A DNA stretch of 64,000 nt, taken from contig CM041293.1 of the NCBI GenBank assembly GCA_023052935.1, positions 182,115,471 to 182,179,470 on the forward strand, in the 5' to 3' direction. The DNA comes from Piezodorus guildinii. Its lineage: Eukaryota; Arthropoda; Insecta; Hemiptera; Pentatomidae. Below, one piece after another: positions 22,461-36,500 of this stretch (its first letter is position 1; each line of letters opens with the position of its first letter). The notes under the pieces were generated by a model. It ran no database searches. It had not been told where the DNA came from and worked only from the letters and a program-made list of their open reading frames with translations. Made by a program: the position numbers and the translations under genes.

Positions 22461-22461
22461 A

Positions 22462-22465
<4 letters not shown>

Positions 22466-22540
<75 letters not shown>
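22466..22540. repeat. (AT)n microsatellite
   Basis: About 37 TA units in a row. A similar tract lies at 63690-63760. Confidence 0.95.
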
Positions 22541-22543
<3 letters not shown>

Positions 22544-23565
22544 TATATATTTTTATCCCTTACATACATCACAATAAATTTTAAATTCATACATTTCTGT
22601 TTTAATTTTTCAAACGATACAATAATAAACGAATAAACTTGATTAAATTAGAACAAAAAAAAATTGGAACTTTTCTAATCTGGAACACAACTTAGCCAGA
22701 AGCAGTGTTACAAATAAAGGTTCTCTTTATATTTACAAAACAAAAATAAATACAAAAAAAAAATTATACATAAGACTCAAATTCATTAAAAATAATAGTA
22801 ATAATTATAACAATAATAGTCGCCACAATATTTTCATATCTCGATAGAAATAGAACAAATTTAGAATAGTTTCAATATTGTGATCTTTTATCATTTCAAA
22901 ATATTCTTTAATCTTTTTTACCATTCACAAAAACGAAACACAATAATTATCTAATCTTCTAATAGATAGTAAAGCCAATATTTACAGATTTACTGAAAAC
23001 AAATTTACATATAATTTGTTAAAATTAAACTACTCCATTTCAAGCCGTTCATAAAAAAAAAAAAAAAAAAAAAAAAATCAATCTAAATGCCTTGAAATTA
23101 AACAAGGCTGAATTATACGGATAATCCTCAATATTGTGACTGACAAAGCGTAAATTCTTTGTTCAGATTTTGTTGGAAGTAAGTATTAAAATAAGAAAAA
23201 ATGATTCAGTTTAAGCTAGTTAGATAAATAATATAGAATATTTTGGAAACAGTTAGCAACTACCTATCTCGGCCTGAATAAGGACTGAGGTCGAAAACTT
23301 TTGGACGGTTAGCGTTTGATCAAAAAATGGCGCTTGAACATACCTCATTACGATTCAATATTTACAAAACTTATAAACTTATCCCTCAGGAGCTTGTTCT
23401 AGGGCAACTACATCGACTATCAGATATCTAGAATATTTCTTTGTTTAATATAATGGACTCAATTAAACAAAAAGCTCCTTCTTATAATGTTAAGTTTTAG
23501 TCAATAATTTTTATATAGGTAAAATCAGCCAAGTCAAACAAAAAAATAACCAGACAATTACAGGA
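22541..23565. other. No recognisable feature (downstream of caskin)
   Basis: AT-rich. A long A-run lies at 23050-23076. A CTGAATAAGGAC...GTCGAAAAC motif is at 23274-23297 (see findings). It could hold caskin 3' UTR, but that cannot be shown. Confidence 0.4.
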
Positions 23566-23976
23566 AGGAATTAGTCCGGGTGGCTGTCAGAAAACAAATA
23601 ATTAAATAGTTTCAACTGTTGTCTATTTATTTAAAGTAAAAATCAGGGCTGAAAAGATACAAAAGGGATAAAATGAGATTATAGTAACATATATATGAGA
23701 AAGGACAGTTAAAGAGGTATATATGAATCATTGGTTAGAGGATGTCAATAGTATAAAAAATATTGTTTTTAATTTAATAATTCATATATACACCTTTTTT
23801 ATATATTTTCTTTAATTATTTTTCACATATTTATGTTAATATACACTCATTTTATTCCATTTGTATTTTTTTAGCCCTGATGATGACCTGCAATGAGGGT
23901 CAAAACGTCAGACAATAACTAGTTAAAACTATTTGTTTCTTTTAATAACCGCCACCCAGACTAATTCCTTCATGAA
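23566..23976. mobile_element. MITE with GGAAGGAATTAGTCCGGGTGG ends, copy 1
   Basis: The left terminus GGAAGGAATTAGTCCGGGTG and the right terminus (rc GAAGGAATTAGTCTGGGTGG) are inverted. Next to both ends the second shared block (AACAAAT...AAATAGTTTCAACT versus rc) is also inverted. The interior has a hairpin-GAAAC-like motif at 23877-23906. The same ends are found at 38152-38436. It lies just downstream of the caskin stop codon. Confidence 0.65.
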
Positions 23977-24453
23977 AAAAAAAAAAAATTTGATAAATTT
24001 ATTTTCAGTAGAGAAAAATTTCTCAGGCACAGGCTGATGAAACAAAACAAATCGACGGTAGAGCAAAAGTGGCACGATTCTCGTTCATGATTATCTACAG
24101 TCAAATGAAACCTATACGTCGAAATCGTTTGCAAAAATATTATTCCGATCCCTGGAAGAAATCAGAAAACATCTGTCGAATAAATATAAAAAGGCCTAAG
24201 ACTATTCTGGAACATATTGAAATGAGCTCGCTGTGTGAAAATAAATAACTGTGCAGTTATAATTGACTCGTTTAAGAACTGATTCGTGTCGGAACAAAAG
24301 ACGGCTACGATACAGTATCCAAAATAAGCTGCTCGAGTAACAAAAATATCTCGCCCAAAATACCCCGAGGAGGCTATTTACAAGAGACGCCAGACGTATG
24401 TTATATTCCTTAAGTAGCGATCTTGAGAGAGAAGTAGCGTAGACCTGTATTAC

Positions 24454-24577
24454 TCAGTCGTCGACAAGACCCTGACGTTTCTCTTCCTCAAGCATTGCGT
24501 CCAGTTCGTCGGTTAGGTTGGCAAGCATGTTACCTATGTCATCCAGAACGTCTCCTGCGTCCTCTTTACCGCTTTTC
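24454..24577 (-). CDS. ckn: caskin terminal exon with conserved tail
   Basis: The acceptor is TTTCCAG. It encodes 40 residues ending in TGA at 24454-24456: [10 protein letters not shown], then [20 protein letters not shown], then EKRQGLVDD. This acidic amphipathic tail is the caskin-tail motif. The 3' UTR runs to lower coordinates; several TTTATT (AATAAA on the minus strand) sites occur, so I do not choose a poly(A) site. Confidence 0.9.
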
Positions 24578-27500
24578 CTGGAAAGAAAATTTCATCTTTC
24601 AATTTAGGAATAAAAGGAACACTATGCTTCTTCTTAAACTTTGCACAAATATTATATTATATTAATATTTTCTCTTTCAATAATATGGTAGGCTCTAAAA
24701 TGGATGAAAGTAACTTAATCCAAGCCTAGATTTAACTAAATTAAACAACTTGAAATAATAAACCTCTTCTAGAATATGCAAGATCTGAAAACGTACCGCT
24801 GTGATAGGAGCGAAACTTCTGGAGGGGCCTGTATCCTCACTGTCGGAATGAAGTCTGCAAAAACATAATTAAATTTTGAATTAATACAATCAATTTAAAC
24901 AGAATGACTATTGTACAAAATAAAAAATAAATAAAATTATAAAGAAAATTAAAGACCAATAAATTCTTCACTAAAAAACATTTTGGTAGTTTATGTGACC
25001 TAGCGAAATGTGTTTTACTATTTATTTTTTTTTACTAAAATTCAACCTTTAATTTGAATCTGATTAAGTTAGAAATATATTCGTAACCGTTATATAAACA
25101 GTTATACGAGGCATATTTTGTAAGTAAGTACCGTTTTACGATTCCGCAACCGCAGCACTACGGTCAGCGTTCCGCGCATGCGCACTTGTTACCTACATCT
25201 CTTGTCTATGTACTGACGCCATTACAGTCAGATTCTTCATTGGATACGTTGTTTACTGAGTGTTTAAGATGCCTCTGACAATCATGAGTCCCGCTGATTG
25301 TGGAAATTAGGGGTTTTCATACGATTTCTTAATCGGTAAAACCAATCGTGAGATCGTTGAAGTTTACGGACAAAACATTATGAGTGATGGAATGGTAATG
25401 AAATGTCCACATGTGGCTTATCGGACCAAAGATCTCATCAGATCATTTAAATGGGAAACTCTAGATCATCTTCCATACAGCCCTGATCTAGTGCCCAGCA
25501 ACTATCGTTTGTTCCTGCACTTGAAGAAACACCTGGGGGGTCGGCGTCTTCAAGACGATAAGGAAGTCAAAACATTTGTGATGCAGTGGTTAACAAGTCA
25601 GGCAGCTGAATTTTTTGAGGAGGGTATTCAAAAACTGGTGCCGCGTTGTGACAAGTGCCTCAAAATTCATGGAAATTATGTATAAAAGTAGATTAAGGTA
25701 CAAGCTTTCATGTAAAAATAAAATTATTGCGATATCTTTGCACGTCTTTTTTTAATTCTATAATGGTACTTACTTAAAAAACATGCCTCGTATTCTTGAG
25801 CCAAATTAAAAAAAAAAAATTGGTCCAATAGTTTCAGAGAAAACTGGTCCATAGTCAGACGGTAGGTGTATGACGGACAAGTGGATTTTTTTTTATTCGT
25901 TAATCGGGTTCTAAGTATCTTGAAACGTAAGCGCTAACATTTTAAGGGGGAGGATAATTTTTGTTTTTGGTTGTTTACAAAGGCCCACTATTGAAAATAC
26001 TAAACCAGTATAAATATATATATTGGGTTGTGTCACATGAAATGTCCGTTTTCAATGTAAAGGATTTTTATTAAAAATACGATATGAAAACAAGATAACT
26101 TTATTCGAAGTATTTACCTTCTTTTTCTACACATTTTTCCCAATGTGACACTAACTTTTTTATCCCCGAACTGAAAGGCTCTGAGCTTTGAAGTGAAACA
26201 AAATCTGAAAACGCACATTTCACTTGATCATCATTTTCAAAAAGTTTTCCTTTGACGAAGTTGTCTAGATCATGAGGTCATGAGGTACCCATGTATAGAG
26301 CTTTTTTACTTTCCCAATACACTTTAAATGTCTGGAAACGGTAGAAGCACTTGCTTTCAGTTGTGCTGAGGGTCCTTTAAGTGTTTGGTAGGGGTTTCCT
26401 TCTACTGTATGTTTGAGGACATCGTTGTCTATTACGGACGGAGGTCTTCCTTGGGGCAAGTTCCCCAAGTCGGTATCCCCAGCTGAAAACTTAGCAAACC
26501 AACGGCGAATAGTCCATTCATTAACATTCCCTTCCCCAAACGCCTAGCAAATATTTCTAGCGGCGTCAGCTGCTGAATGGCCCAGTATAAACTCGTACAA
26601 AAATATTACTCGAAAATCGCATGTTTCCATGTTCATATTTGGAGGTATACTAAAAAGTGAGTAATTGATTGGGAAGCTAAAGTACAAAGATTAGTAACTG
26701 TTTACTTTAAATATGTAAACATTCAGAAGTAAACAACAGAGACCTGCAAAATCCTTTATGTATTTCAGAAACTATTAAAACGGACATTTCATGTGAAACA
26801 ACCCAATAATTTGAGGGAGCATAATTTCAGAAAAAAATTGGGCCAATATTCAAGAAAGTATGTTACTTAATTTAATTTATGAAAAATAATTAATTTAAAG
26901 TTACCTGGATTCCTGGCAGCTCTCTGTTTTATGGTGCCTGCATTTTCGTTGGCAAAGGGAAGTGAATCCGATTCAGTGCTTGAGCTCGACTGGAAATTAA
27001 AATTAAACTTCATTAGAAAAATAATTTGATTATAAGGCTCCATAAACTATATAAAAACGAATTCATATGTTGAATTCAAAATTATCTTAAAAATGAAAAT
27101 AAATTTGGTGCTTGTGTACAATTTAAAAGTCTGCAATTTTTATATATATTTTTAATCAGTTTAAAATCTTACCTTTGTATTAAATTAAACCTTGAGGAAT
27201 ACAGTTTAAAAGACCATTTTGTGTCTTGTCACAAATGATTGCTCTTATTTCCATTATTATCAGAATATGTTGATTGTTTTTATTTAATAATTATGACCAA
27301 TTCTTTTCTACCTTTATAGTTTTTTAATTATAAACAAAAACTATACAGGAAGATATCATATTCTAACTTGAAGAACAATGTATTTATTTAAATTATAGGA
27401 AATTGCTTTATTGTTTAAATAAGGGAATACTTTTTACTACCTCCAGCTTAAACTCAGAAATTACTAATACAATTTAAAATTTGTTTTATTGGCAAACATA

Positions 27501-30500
27501 TCATTGTTGAAAGTGTGAAATCCTGTAACTATGAAATATTTTTAATTTTCAGAGCCTGTTTTCATTGTTTTTAAAGTGATGATATACTATTGAGTAAAAA
27601 ATAATAAGGGTAAAATGTATTACTATTGAGTGAAAACAATTAAGTGCTTTAAGTAACAGCATCTGACCAGAAAGATGGTTGTTGATCCTTGGTGATAATT
27701 TTTTTTTTTTTTTTTAACAATTATTTACGACATTTTTAATAAAAAAATGGATATTTTAATTTTTAAACAACTCAGTGAGTCCTGATGATGGGGAAGGCTC
27801 CTAAAACGTTGACTCTTTCAAAGTTTATTGAAATAAACTGTTTTTGGAAGACATAGAAACCAACTAATTATTTGATATCATATTGCAATCTTCCCTTAAA
27901 CCTGTTTTCATTATATCCTAGAGACAAATGCCGGGTCTGAGTCTGTTATGCTAGCTATCCATTACACCACAGGTGACCCTAAAATATAATAGTTTTGAGT
28001 ATAGTTACCTTGAAGCTAGCGTCAGAGCCGTTGTAATGGTGGGCTGGGTGGTGGAGGTCGGCGACCACGGTCACAGAGTCGCCCGACCGCAGTACAGGTG
28101 GGCTCAATCGGCTGCACTCCTGCTCCTGCTTTATCTCACTACGCAAACCAGAAAATTCAAATTAGTTACTTAAAATGTTATAATGTATTAACAATATGAT
28201 TTTTAACAAACAAAATTTTCCAAATATTTTTAGTTTTTTAAAAAAGAAATATTCACTATTTCATAAACAACTGCAGAAGAAAAAGCATTAAGGACTCCGG
28301 AACCCAGGTTGGTGGAACAATATTTAACAAATTGGTCCAAATCCTCGGCTACGCAGACGACATTGACATCATAGCAAGATCGGAAAAAGCACTCAAGGAA
28401 GCATTCCTTGCATTGGAGGCTGCAGCCAAGAAACTTGGACTTAGGGTCAACGTAGAAAAGACTAGGTACATGCGCATAGGAGGGAAAGAATACCTCAAAG
28501 TTGGCCAGTTCGAGTTCAAATGCATTGACAGCTTTGTCTACTTAAGAACCTAAATTAACGAGCAAAATGATATTTCCCAGGAAATTCAAAGATTACTTTA
28601 CAACCTCCTCAACAGCCCAGATGTTGTCAAGGTTGCCAAGGTTAGGAGACTCAGATGGGCAGGCCATGTAGCAAGAATGGAGAATATGTTGATCCCCAAG
28701 AAGATCCTCTCCGAAGAAATTCATGGCAGAAGAAGAGTGGAGAGGCCTAACCTGAGGTGGATGGATGCTGTCACAGAAGATATTGGGTTGATGCAAAATT
28801 AATGCAGGTTTTTAGTAGGTATTGTAAATACGCCATATCTTTACTTTAACCATATATATTTAATCAAAATAATTTCCATCTGAATCAATGCACTTTTGCC
28901 AACGTTCAACAAGCTTTCTTATTCCACCAGAAAAAAAATCCGAATCCCTGGACTCAATGAAATCACAAAAGGATTTTCAATGTCATCCTGGTTTTGAAAA
29001 TTTTTCTCCCTCAAAAAGTTGTCCAGATGCCTGAAAAAGTGAAAGTCTGTAGGAGAGAGGTCAGGTGAATAAGGCGGATGTTGGAGAACTTCATAACCCA
29101 ACTCGTGCAGTCGTCGAAGCGTTGGTTGTGCAACGTGTGGTCTGGCGTTATCGTGGAGCAGGATCGGCCCCTTCCGATTCATCAATGCTGGGCAAAGACG
29201 TTGCAATTTTTGATTCATGCTGTCAATTTCTTGACAGTACTTGTCAGCAGTTATAGTCTCACCTCGATTGAGAAAGCTGTAGTGAATAACACCAGCATTA
29301 TACCACCAAACTGTGACCATAACCTTTTTTGGGTGCAGGTTGGGCTTCGGGAAAGGTTTTGGTTGTTCATCTTTGCCCAGCCATTGGCTAGAACGCCTTC
29401 TGTTGTCGTATAAGATCCATTTTTCATCGCACGTCACAAAGCGATCGAGAAATGGATCATTTTTATTGCGTGTCACAAGCATGGAGCAGATTTCAAAGCG
29501 GCGATTTTTTTGGTGGTCGTTTAATTGGTGTGGCACCCACTTGGCCAACTTTTTTACCTTACCAATTGCTTCCAAGTGGCGTACAACTGTGGATTGGTTC
29601 ACACCGAGTTCCGCCGCCATTTCTCGTGTGGTTTTGGTTGGGTCTTCTTCCACTTTTGACCTCAGCTGGTCGTTGTCCAGAGCAAGATGACGGCCCCGAC
29701 CTTCCTTGTCTTCGAGGTCAAAATCTCCTCTGCGAAACTTCTGGAACCAACGCTGCACCGTGCACTCATTAATAGCCCCCTGACCCCACACTTCATTAAT
29801 ATTACGAGCCGTTTGCGCAGCGCTGCGCCCTAATTTAAATTCGTAAAAATAAATTTGACGAAAATCGCACTTTGACATTTTCGATTCAAGACCTTTGAAC
29901 ACACTGAACAAAACGATTTTACTAAACGAATTCATGGTGAAAGAGAGGGTATTAGATAAGGTTTGTTTTGGTATAATAATGATCAATGTTAGGATTAGCT
30001 TTGTTTACACAATTGGAATTAAGATATTGCAATAGAGGAAACCTGCATTAATTTCGCATCAGCCCGATACAAGGACCTTACTCAGCGTTAGGGACTGGAG
30101 AAATGCTGCCCAAGATAGAGCCAACTGGCGGAGGCTACTAGAGGCGGCCCAGACTCGGTGATGAGTTGTAGCGCCAGATGATGATGATGATGATGAGTCA
30201 AAATGGTGATGAATTTTGTTGCAATAGCAAACTTTAAGAGGCTATTTGGATCAACTAGTTTGTTGTTCACAGGGTGTTCTAAGCGGGCTTCACCAAAAAG
30301 AGTGAACCTTAACTTTGAAAGCCTGTCACAGCAGCAGATTATGTGGAAAGATGTTTCATCTTCCTGTCTACATAAAGGGGTATTAGAGATACCAAATTTC
30401 AATATGTGGTAGTTGATTTTTCCGTGTCCTGTGTAAATAGCAGTAATGGTTTTTAAGCATGGCCTACTCATACGGAGTAGACATTTCCTTTTATTAATAC

Positions 30501-33500
30501 TGGAACCGTCTAAAAATTTATGTGAGTGTTTAAGTCCCTTTTTTAGCCAGAGTTGTTTAAATTTGGTTATATAAGATTGTATAATAGTCCTAAAGGCAGA
30601 ACTTAAACTAATTCCACATGGGGGTACTGGTGTAATGGGAATTGTTGCTGAGCCCTTCCTAGCTAGTTCATCAGCTCTCTCATTCCGATAGTCTTAATAA
30701 AACTTGTAAATAAATAAGAAAAAGGAGGGAATTTGAATGAATGAAATAGATACTCACGGCGGCTGGAAGCAGAGAGTGGGGGCTATCTTGGCCTGGGGTC
30801 GCGGCTTCATAAGGGCCCTCGGTCGGGGCAGGGTGCCGCCCCCTTGGTGCAGGGCGACCAGGCAGCCGCCCTCGTTGGTTGGGGTGATGTCCCCGTCCTC
30901 AAAGCACCTCCTTCCCCACTCAGTCGCCCCTCGACCCCACTCTCCCGTGAAGCTGCTCGTCCCGCCGGCGCCACTCTGCTCTCCCTCCAGTGACTCCAGT
31001 GACTTTCCTCGTCCTCCACGGATCTGCAAGACCAAAATGATGAGAATAAATAAAAATGAAAGCCCAGTTAGAATTATTCATAATTAATAACAGAAAATTA
31101 GTTATACATATAAAGTTAATAAAAAGCAATTATCTAAAAGGTTATATAAATAAAAATGAAACCAAGACCATAAAAAGCAAAAGCACCATATAAGTCAATT
31201 AAAACTAAAATTAGTATAAACAAATTAAATATATTCACAACATGCAGAATAAAAATAAAAATAATGATCGACACGAAAATTCTGAATATTTAAGTTCTAA
31301 AGTTTAGGTCTTCTTTAGGGCTATAAAAAACAAAATATAGCAACCTGTTTTTTAAAATCCATATATAAAGAACCGAGGTACAGGGGTAAAACTTGTTGAA
31401 AATACTATAGAAGAAAATAGACTATGCTGGTTGGGCTCTATGAAAAGAATGCAAGAATACAGTATGATGCGAGAGTGGAAGGAAAAAGGGCAGGAGGAAG
31501 AGCCAAAAAGACATGAAAAGGTGGTGTCAGAAGTGGAGTTAAAGAGAGGAGACGGAGCATGGAGGGGATATAGGAAGTGGGCAGCTGGTCTAGGACAGGA
31601 GCTGCTTGGGGCAGAATATATAAAGTAGGAGTCTATGGACTCAGAGGATAAGGATAAGAAAGAAGAGTGTTAACTTTATTCCTTGTAAAGCAGTGTTTAT
31701 TCATTTTAAAAGTGATGTTCTCTGGGGAGATAGGCTGTGTAGGCCCTTGGCTGCGTGGTGTAATCTCTTGGGAGAATATACTCATGATTCTTGATGAGAC
31801 TTTACAGGGTAGGGTCATCACTTCTTACGCCTATTTTTGTGAGTGGCCACCATTTGGCTGACAGCTCTCACATACCCCGGGGAGAGGCTGTGAGTGAATC
31901 CCCATTTAATTATATCCTTATAAAAGCTCCGCCAGGACTGGGATTCGAACTCACAACCTTTTTTAGCATGAGAGACTAGCGTGCTAGCACCTCAGCCATG
32001 GGCTCCCCAAAAAGTGATGTTAAATAAATAAAAATTGATACGTTATTGTCGTCCCAGTCGAAAACAAAGCTCTGTTGCTGGTCCAAACAACAAAAGTCAG
32101 TCTTTAAAAAGCGTATATTTAAGTATTAAATCCAGTTTGTTATTCAATAAAACACAATCTAAACTGCCGGTCAAAAGTTTGAGACCACCTATGGTTTATA
32201 TCCATAAATCATGAATAACAAAATAAAATATAAGTATCTTATTATTATTTGTATTTAATAACAAATTCGCTAATTAGGTGTAAGAAAGGTTTGTGATTAT
32301 TTTAAATACCTAGAAATAATTTTTTTTTTCTCTGGCACGACAGGTCGTATAGGCCCTTGGCCGCATGGCATAGTCTAGTGGGAGAATATTCTTACGTTTC
32401 TCGATGAAATGTTTAGGGTAGGGTCATCACTCCTAACGCCTATTTTTGCGAGTTGCCACCAGTAGGTTGATGAGTCTCACATACTAGGGGGAGAGGCTCT
32501 GAGTGAATGCCCAATTAATTATATTCTTATAAAAGTCCCGCTGGGACTGGGATTCGAACTCACAACTCTGGTGTGGTAGACTAGCGTGCTAGCCACTCAG
32601 CCACCGGCTCCCCAGACATAATTTGGTAAATCTATTTATTATTGAGATTTTTAACGTGATGAAAATAAATATGAATAAACGATAACGCCTATTTTTGCGA
32701 GTTGCCACCAGTAGGTTGATGAGTCTCACATACTAGGGGGAGAGGCTCTGAGTGAATGCCCAATTAATTATATTCTTATAAAAGTCCCGCTGGGACTGGG
32801 ATTCGAACTCACAACTCTGGTGTGGTAGACTAGCGTGCTAGCCACTCAGCCACCGGCTCCCCAGACATAATTTGGTAAATCTATTTATTATTGAGATTTT
32901 TAACGTGATGAAAATAAATATGAATAAACGATGTGATTTTTGTGTCTGGAGCTTTATTTACAGTCTAGTAATCCTCTAAGAGGAATCGTGAAGATAAATT
33001 TTATTCTTAGTTTGATTTATTGATTCCTCTAATGCCAAAGTTGTAAGAAGTTCACTGTTTTTTTTTTTTTCATTAAAGAATGAATTTTCAATTAAATGCA
33101 TACAGGAACCACATAAAACACAAAGAGAAAAAATCCGAGTCCCTAAGTGCTGTACAACAAAAAAATTCATTCAGATTAATTGATGTAAATCATAGGTCTC
33201 AAACTTTTGATCGGCAGTGTACATAATATTCTTATTTTTGTGCACGGAAAATTTAGGAAACCGAATAATTTAGATGTGATATCGTAAATATTTTAAAATT
33301 AAATCATCTTGATGAAAAATGAGTTTGAAGACATAGTTTGAATGCTGGCCATTGTACCGCATGCTAAGGATAGAAGAATGGATACATACCTTGATAGGAA
33401 CGATGTCGGTGGTATAATAGAGGTGCTGGGTAGACTCTATCTCCCACGGCTGGTGGAAGCTGCGGAATATCGTGTGCACTCTCGGGCAGTCGGGGCAATC

Positions 33501-36500
33501 CACGACGCCGTCCACCTTTGGTAGATAGAGGTGCGCTTCAATTAGTCATGCATTTTAATATTCTACGTAGGTTATAGCAAAAGGCATAGCACACTAAATA
33601 CTACATCTATTTAAACTTCAAGCAAATAGGTTATCATTAAGAGAAAAAAAAAATTCCATGTTAAATATCAGAGTTAATAACCATACATTTTGTTCACAAC
33701 TTCACAAGATATAGACAGTTTTACACCTTATATAGACAGTTAGACTTATGCTATTTTCGACCGATTCTTGTATCAAGAAGAGAGCTGCGATATTAAAAAT
33801 TGTCCTTTGGAGTGGTAATCCTAGTTACCACTGAAATATTTCGATCCGTATACTTTTAAAAGGAGAATCAAGTCAAAAATGGTGGTTCTCTTCCATTTTG
33901 AATCGTATCCTGGTTACAAGATATGACAATTGTTAAGAATACTTTCAACATGAATGGCTTTAAATTAGGATAAAAAAAAAAGAAAATTAAAATATTAAAA
34001 TCGGGTATATCCTTTGAAATAGTAAAATTAGTTCCTTTTCTTTCATAATTTTTAGGAAATTTTACTTAATATTTCACCCTAAAAGAAGCACTCATTAACT
34101 TCTTTTTCTTACATATTTATTTTCCTTCGCTATCTATGACATTGTTTGTCTACGTTTCTTTCCCTATTATCAAGACTTTTTTTAAAATCACTTTTTAACA
34201 TACAACACATTATATTACATTGATAGCTTACTGCTATTCGTCCTATTTGATGTTCTATTGGCTAACTGTTTCTATTATTTCTCTCTTCCCTTTCCCCCGA
34301 AACGTAGAAAAACGACATAGTAGATAGAGAAGAAAAATAAATGTGTAAAAAAAGGAAATTAAGGAGTGCTTTTTCGAGTGTAAAATTAATCCTTTTAGTA
34401 CGAAACCCACCCTCTCTATCTAATATTGACACTTAGACTTATGCTATTTCGGACAAATTCTTCCATCTGGAAGTGAGTTTCTATATAAAAAGTGACCTTT
34501 TTAGTGAGGTAATCCTAGTTACAGCTGAAATATATCTTTTTAAAAGGAGAATCAAGCCAAAAATGGGGATTTTCTTACAATCATTACAATAAATGTCAAT
34601 GGTTAAGAACACTTTCAATGAGAATGCGACTTTAACTTAGAATAAAAAAGAAAAGAAAATTAAAACAGTCCTTAAAATATTGAAATAGGGTGAAATAGTA
34701 AAATTAGTCCCTTTTCTTTTATAATTGTTTATGAAGTTTTATTTAATACTTCAGAATAAACAGAAAAGAAAATTAAAACAAAATATAATATATTAAAATT
34801 GGGTATACCCTGCAAAATAGTTAAATTAGTCCCTTTTCTTTTATAATTTTTTATTAAGTTTCATTTAATATTTCAGAATAAACAGAAAAGAAAATTAAAA
34901 CAAAACATAATATATTAAGATTGGGTATACCCTGCAAAATAGTTAAATTAGTCCCTTTTCTTTTATAATTTTTATGAAGTTTCATTTAATATTTCAGAAA
35001 CAAAAATTAAACAAAACAAAATTAAAACAAATAATATATTAAAATTGGGTATACCCTGCAAAATAGTTAAATTAGTCCCTTTTCTTTTATAATTTTTTAT
35101 GAAGTTTCATTTAATATTTCAGAATAAACAGAAAAGAAAATTAAAACAAAACATAATATATTAAGATTGGGTATACCCTGCAAAATAGTTAAATTAGTCC
35201 CTTTTCTTTTATAATTTTTTATGAAGTTTCATTTAATATTTCAGAATAAACAGAAAAGAAAATTAAAACAAAACATAATATATTAAAATTCGGTATATCC
35301 TGCAAAATAGTTAAATTAATCCCTTTTCTTTTATAATTTTTTATTAAGTTTCATTTAATATTTCAGAATAAACAGAAAAGAAAATTAAAACAAAACATAA
35401 TATATTAAAATTGGGTATACCCTGCAAAATAGTTAAATTAGTCCTTTTCGTGCATTGACATATCTTGTAACTAGGTGTGATAGTAAGAGATTGAAGTGAA
35501 TTAAATTAATGATTTACTTAAGAAGAATGAGTTTCCATTTCGCAATCAGAAAACCTAACAAGATTTGGTTTTATTTCGACTGTATTACTGTTTGTGAAAA
35601 GCCAAGAGTCGGATTTGGAACAAAAATCATTAATTCTAACTAAATCATGCTTTAAGAATTAATTTATTTAATGGTTAAGCAAAAATATACATAAAGACAC
35701 ACAAACTGATCCTTCAGAGGCTTTTGACGAATATAATTTTTGGGATGAAAACACTAAAAGATCTGAGAGACATGCTATATCAGCAGCCTGTAGCAGAGAT
35801 ATTGCTAAGTGGCATCAGACAATACTGTACCTGAGAGGGGGTGAACGGGGTCGGGGGAAAGGTCTTCCCGGCACGCAGGTCCTGGATCCTCTTGATGGCC
35901 AGCATGATCCTCTTCTGGTGGCCCAGCTTCACGATACCTATTTCTTCGAGGTCCTCCCAGGTGATCTGGGTCGTGTCTTCTACGGTCGTGTAACCCTGGG
36001 ACCTCAGAGCGCTACCGTACTCCTCCAATCGCAGCAGTCGCAACCATTCGCTCAGCGAACCCTGTTGTTACAGACATTAAATTTGTTAAAAATAAAAATT
36101 CATAAGTACAAGATCATCTTCAAATACTCAAAAAGAATCCCATATCATAGCTGAATATAAATCGTCAAGGCCATACGCCAATGTCCCTCATGGGAAGAGG
36201 TGTCATAAATAAATAAAATAAAAAACAAGGTTGTCTTATTGATGTGTTTTTCTAGGTGACTGAACCCCAAACCAACTTCTACACCAACCAAATAACTGAT
36301 TTCTTAAATCAAATTATCTTTAAAAAAAAAATTTATGTTAAAATCATAATAATGAAGAACATATAATAATAATTTCTTCATATATATTAACTATTTTCTA
36401 CATGGAAGAGTTGAATTTAATATAATTTCAATAACTTCTCTGGAAAACTGAGACTAGGTAATTTGGAATCAAAGGACTTTAAACCAAATCGCTTTTATGG

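Larger units (their letters stand above)
28272..30197 (+). mobile_element. LINE fragment (family LE) split by a mariner, (GAT)n tail
   Basis: 28332-28780 encodes an RTE-like reverse transcriptase: [51 protein letters not shown] and [13 protein letters not shown]. The frame is broken near 28554. After the mariner the reading resumes exactly: [30 protein letters not shown] and a TGA at 30160. A GATGAT... repeat tail ends at about 30197. It lies in the caskin I-J intron on the opposite strand. Confidence 0.82.

Noticed and set aside
29065..29772. Four overlapping plus-strand open frames of 63-125 codons
   Set aside because: They are antisense shadows of the mariner transposase on the minus strand, which has clear domain matches.
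30088..30471. 127-codon minus frame with a run of six His
   Set aside because: It reads through a (GAT)n microsatellite and into the antisense of another LINE, so the His run is an artefact.
30754..31035. 93-codon minus frame with a Met start
   Set aside because: It is caskin exon I extended into both introns. The Met lies upstream of the acceptor and the stop is formed by the donor site.
34680..35445. CRISPR-like array
   Set aside because: Whole 122-bp units are repeated with no unique spacers, in an intron of an animal gene.
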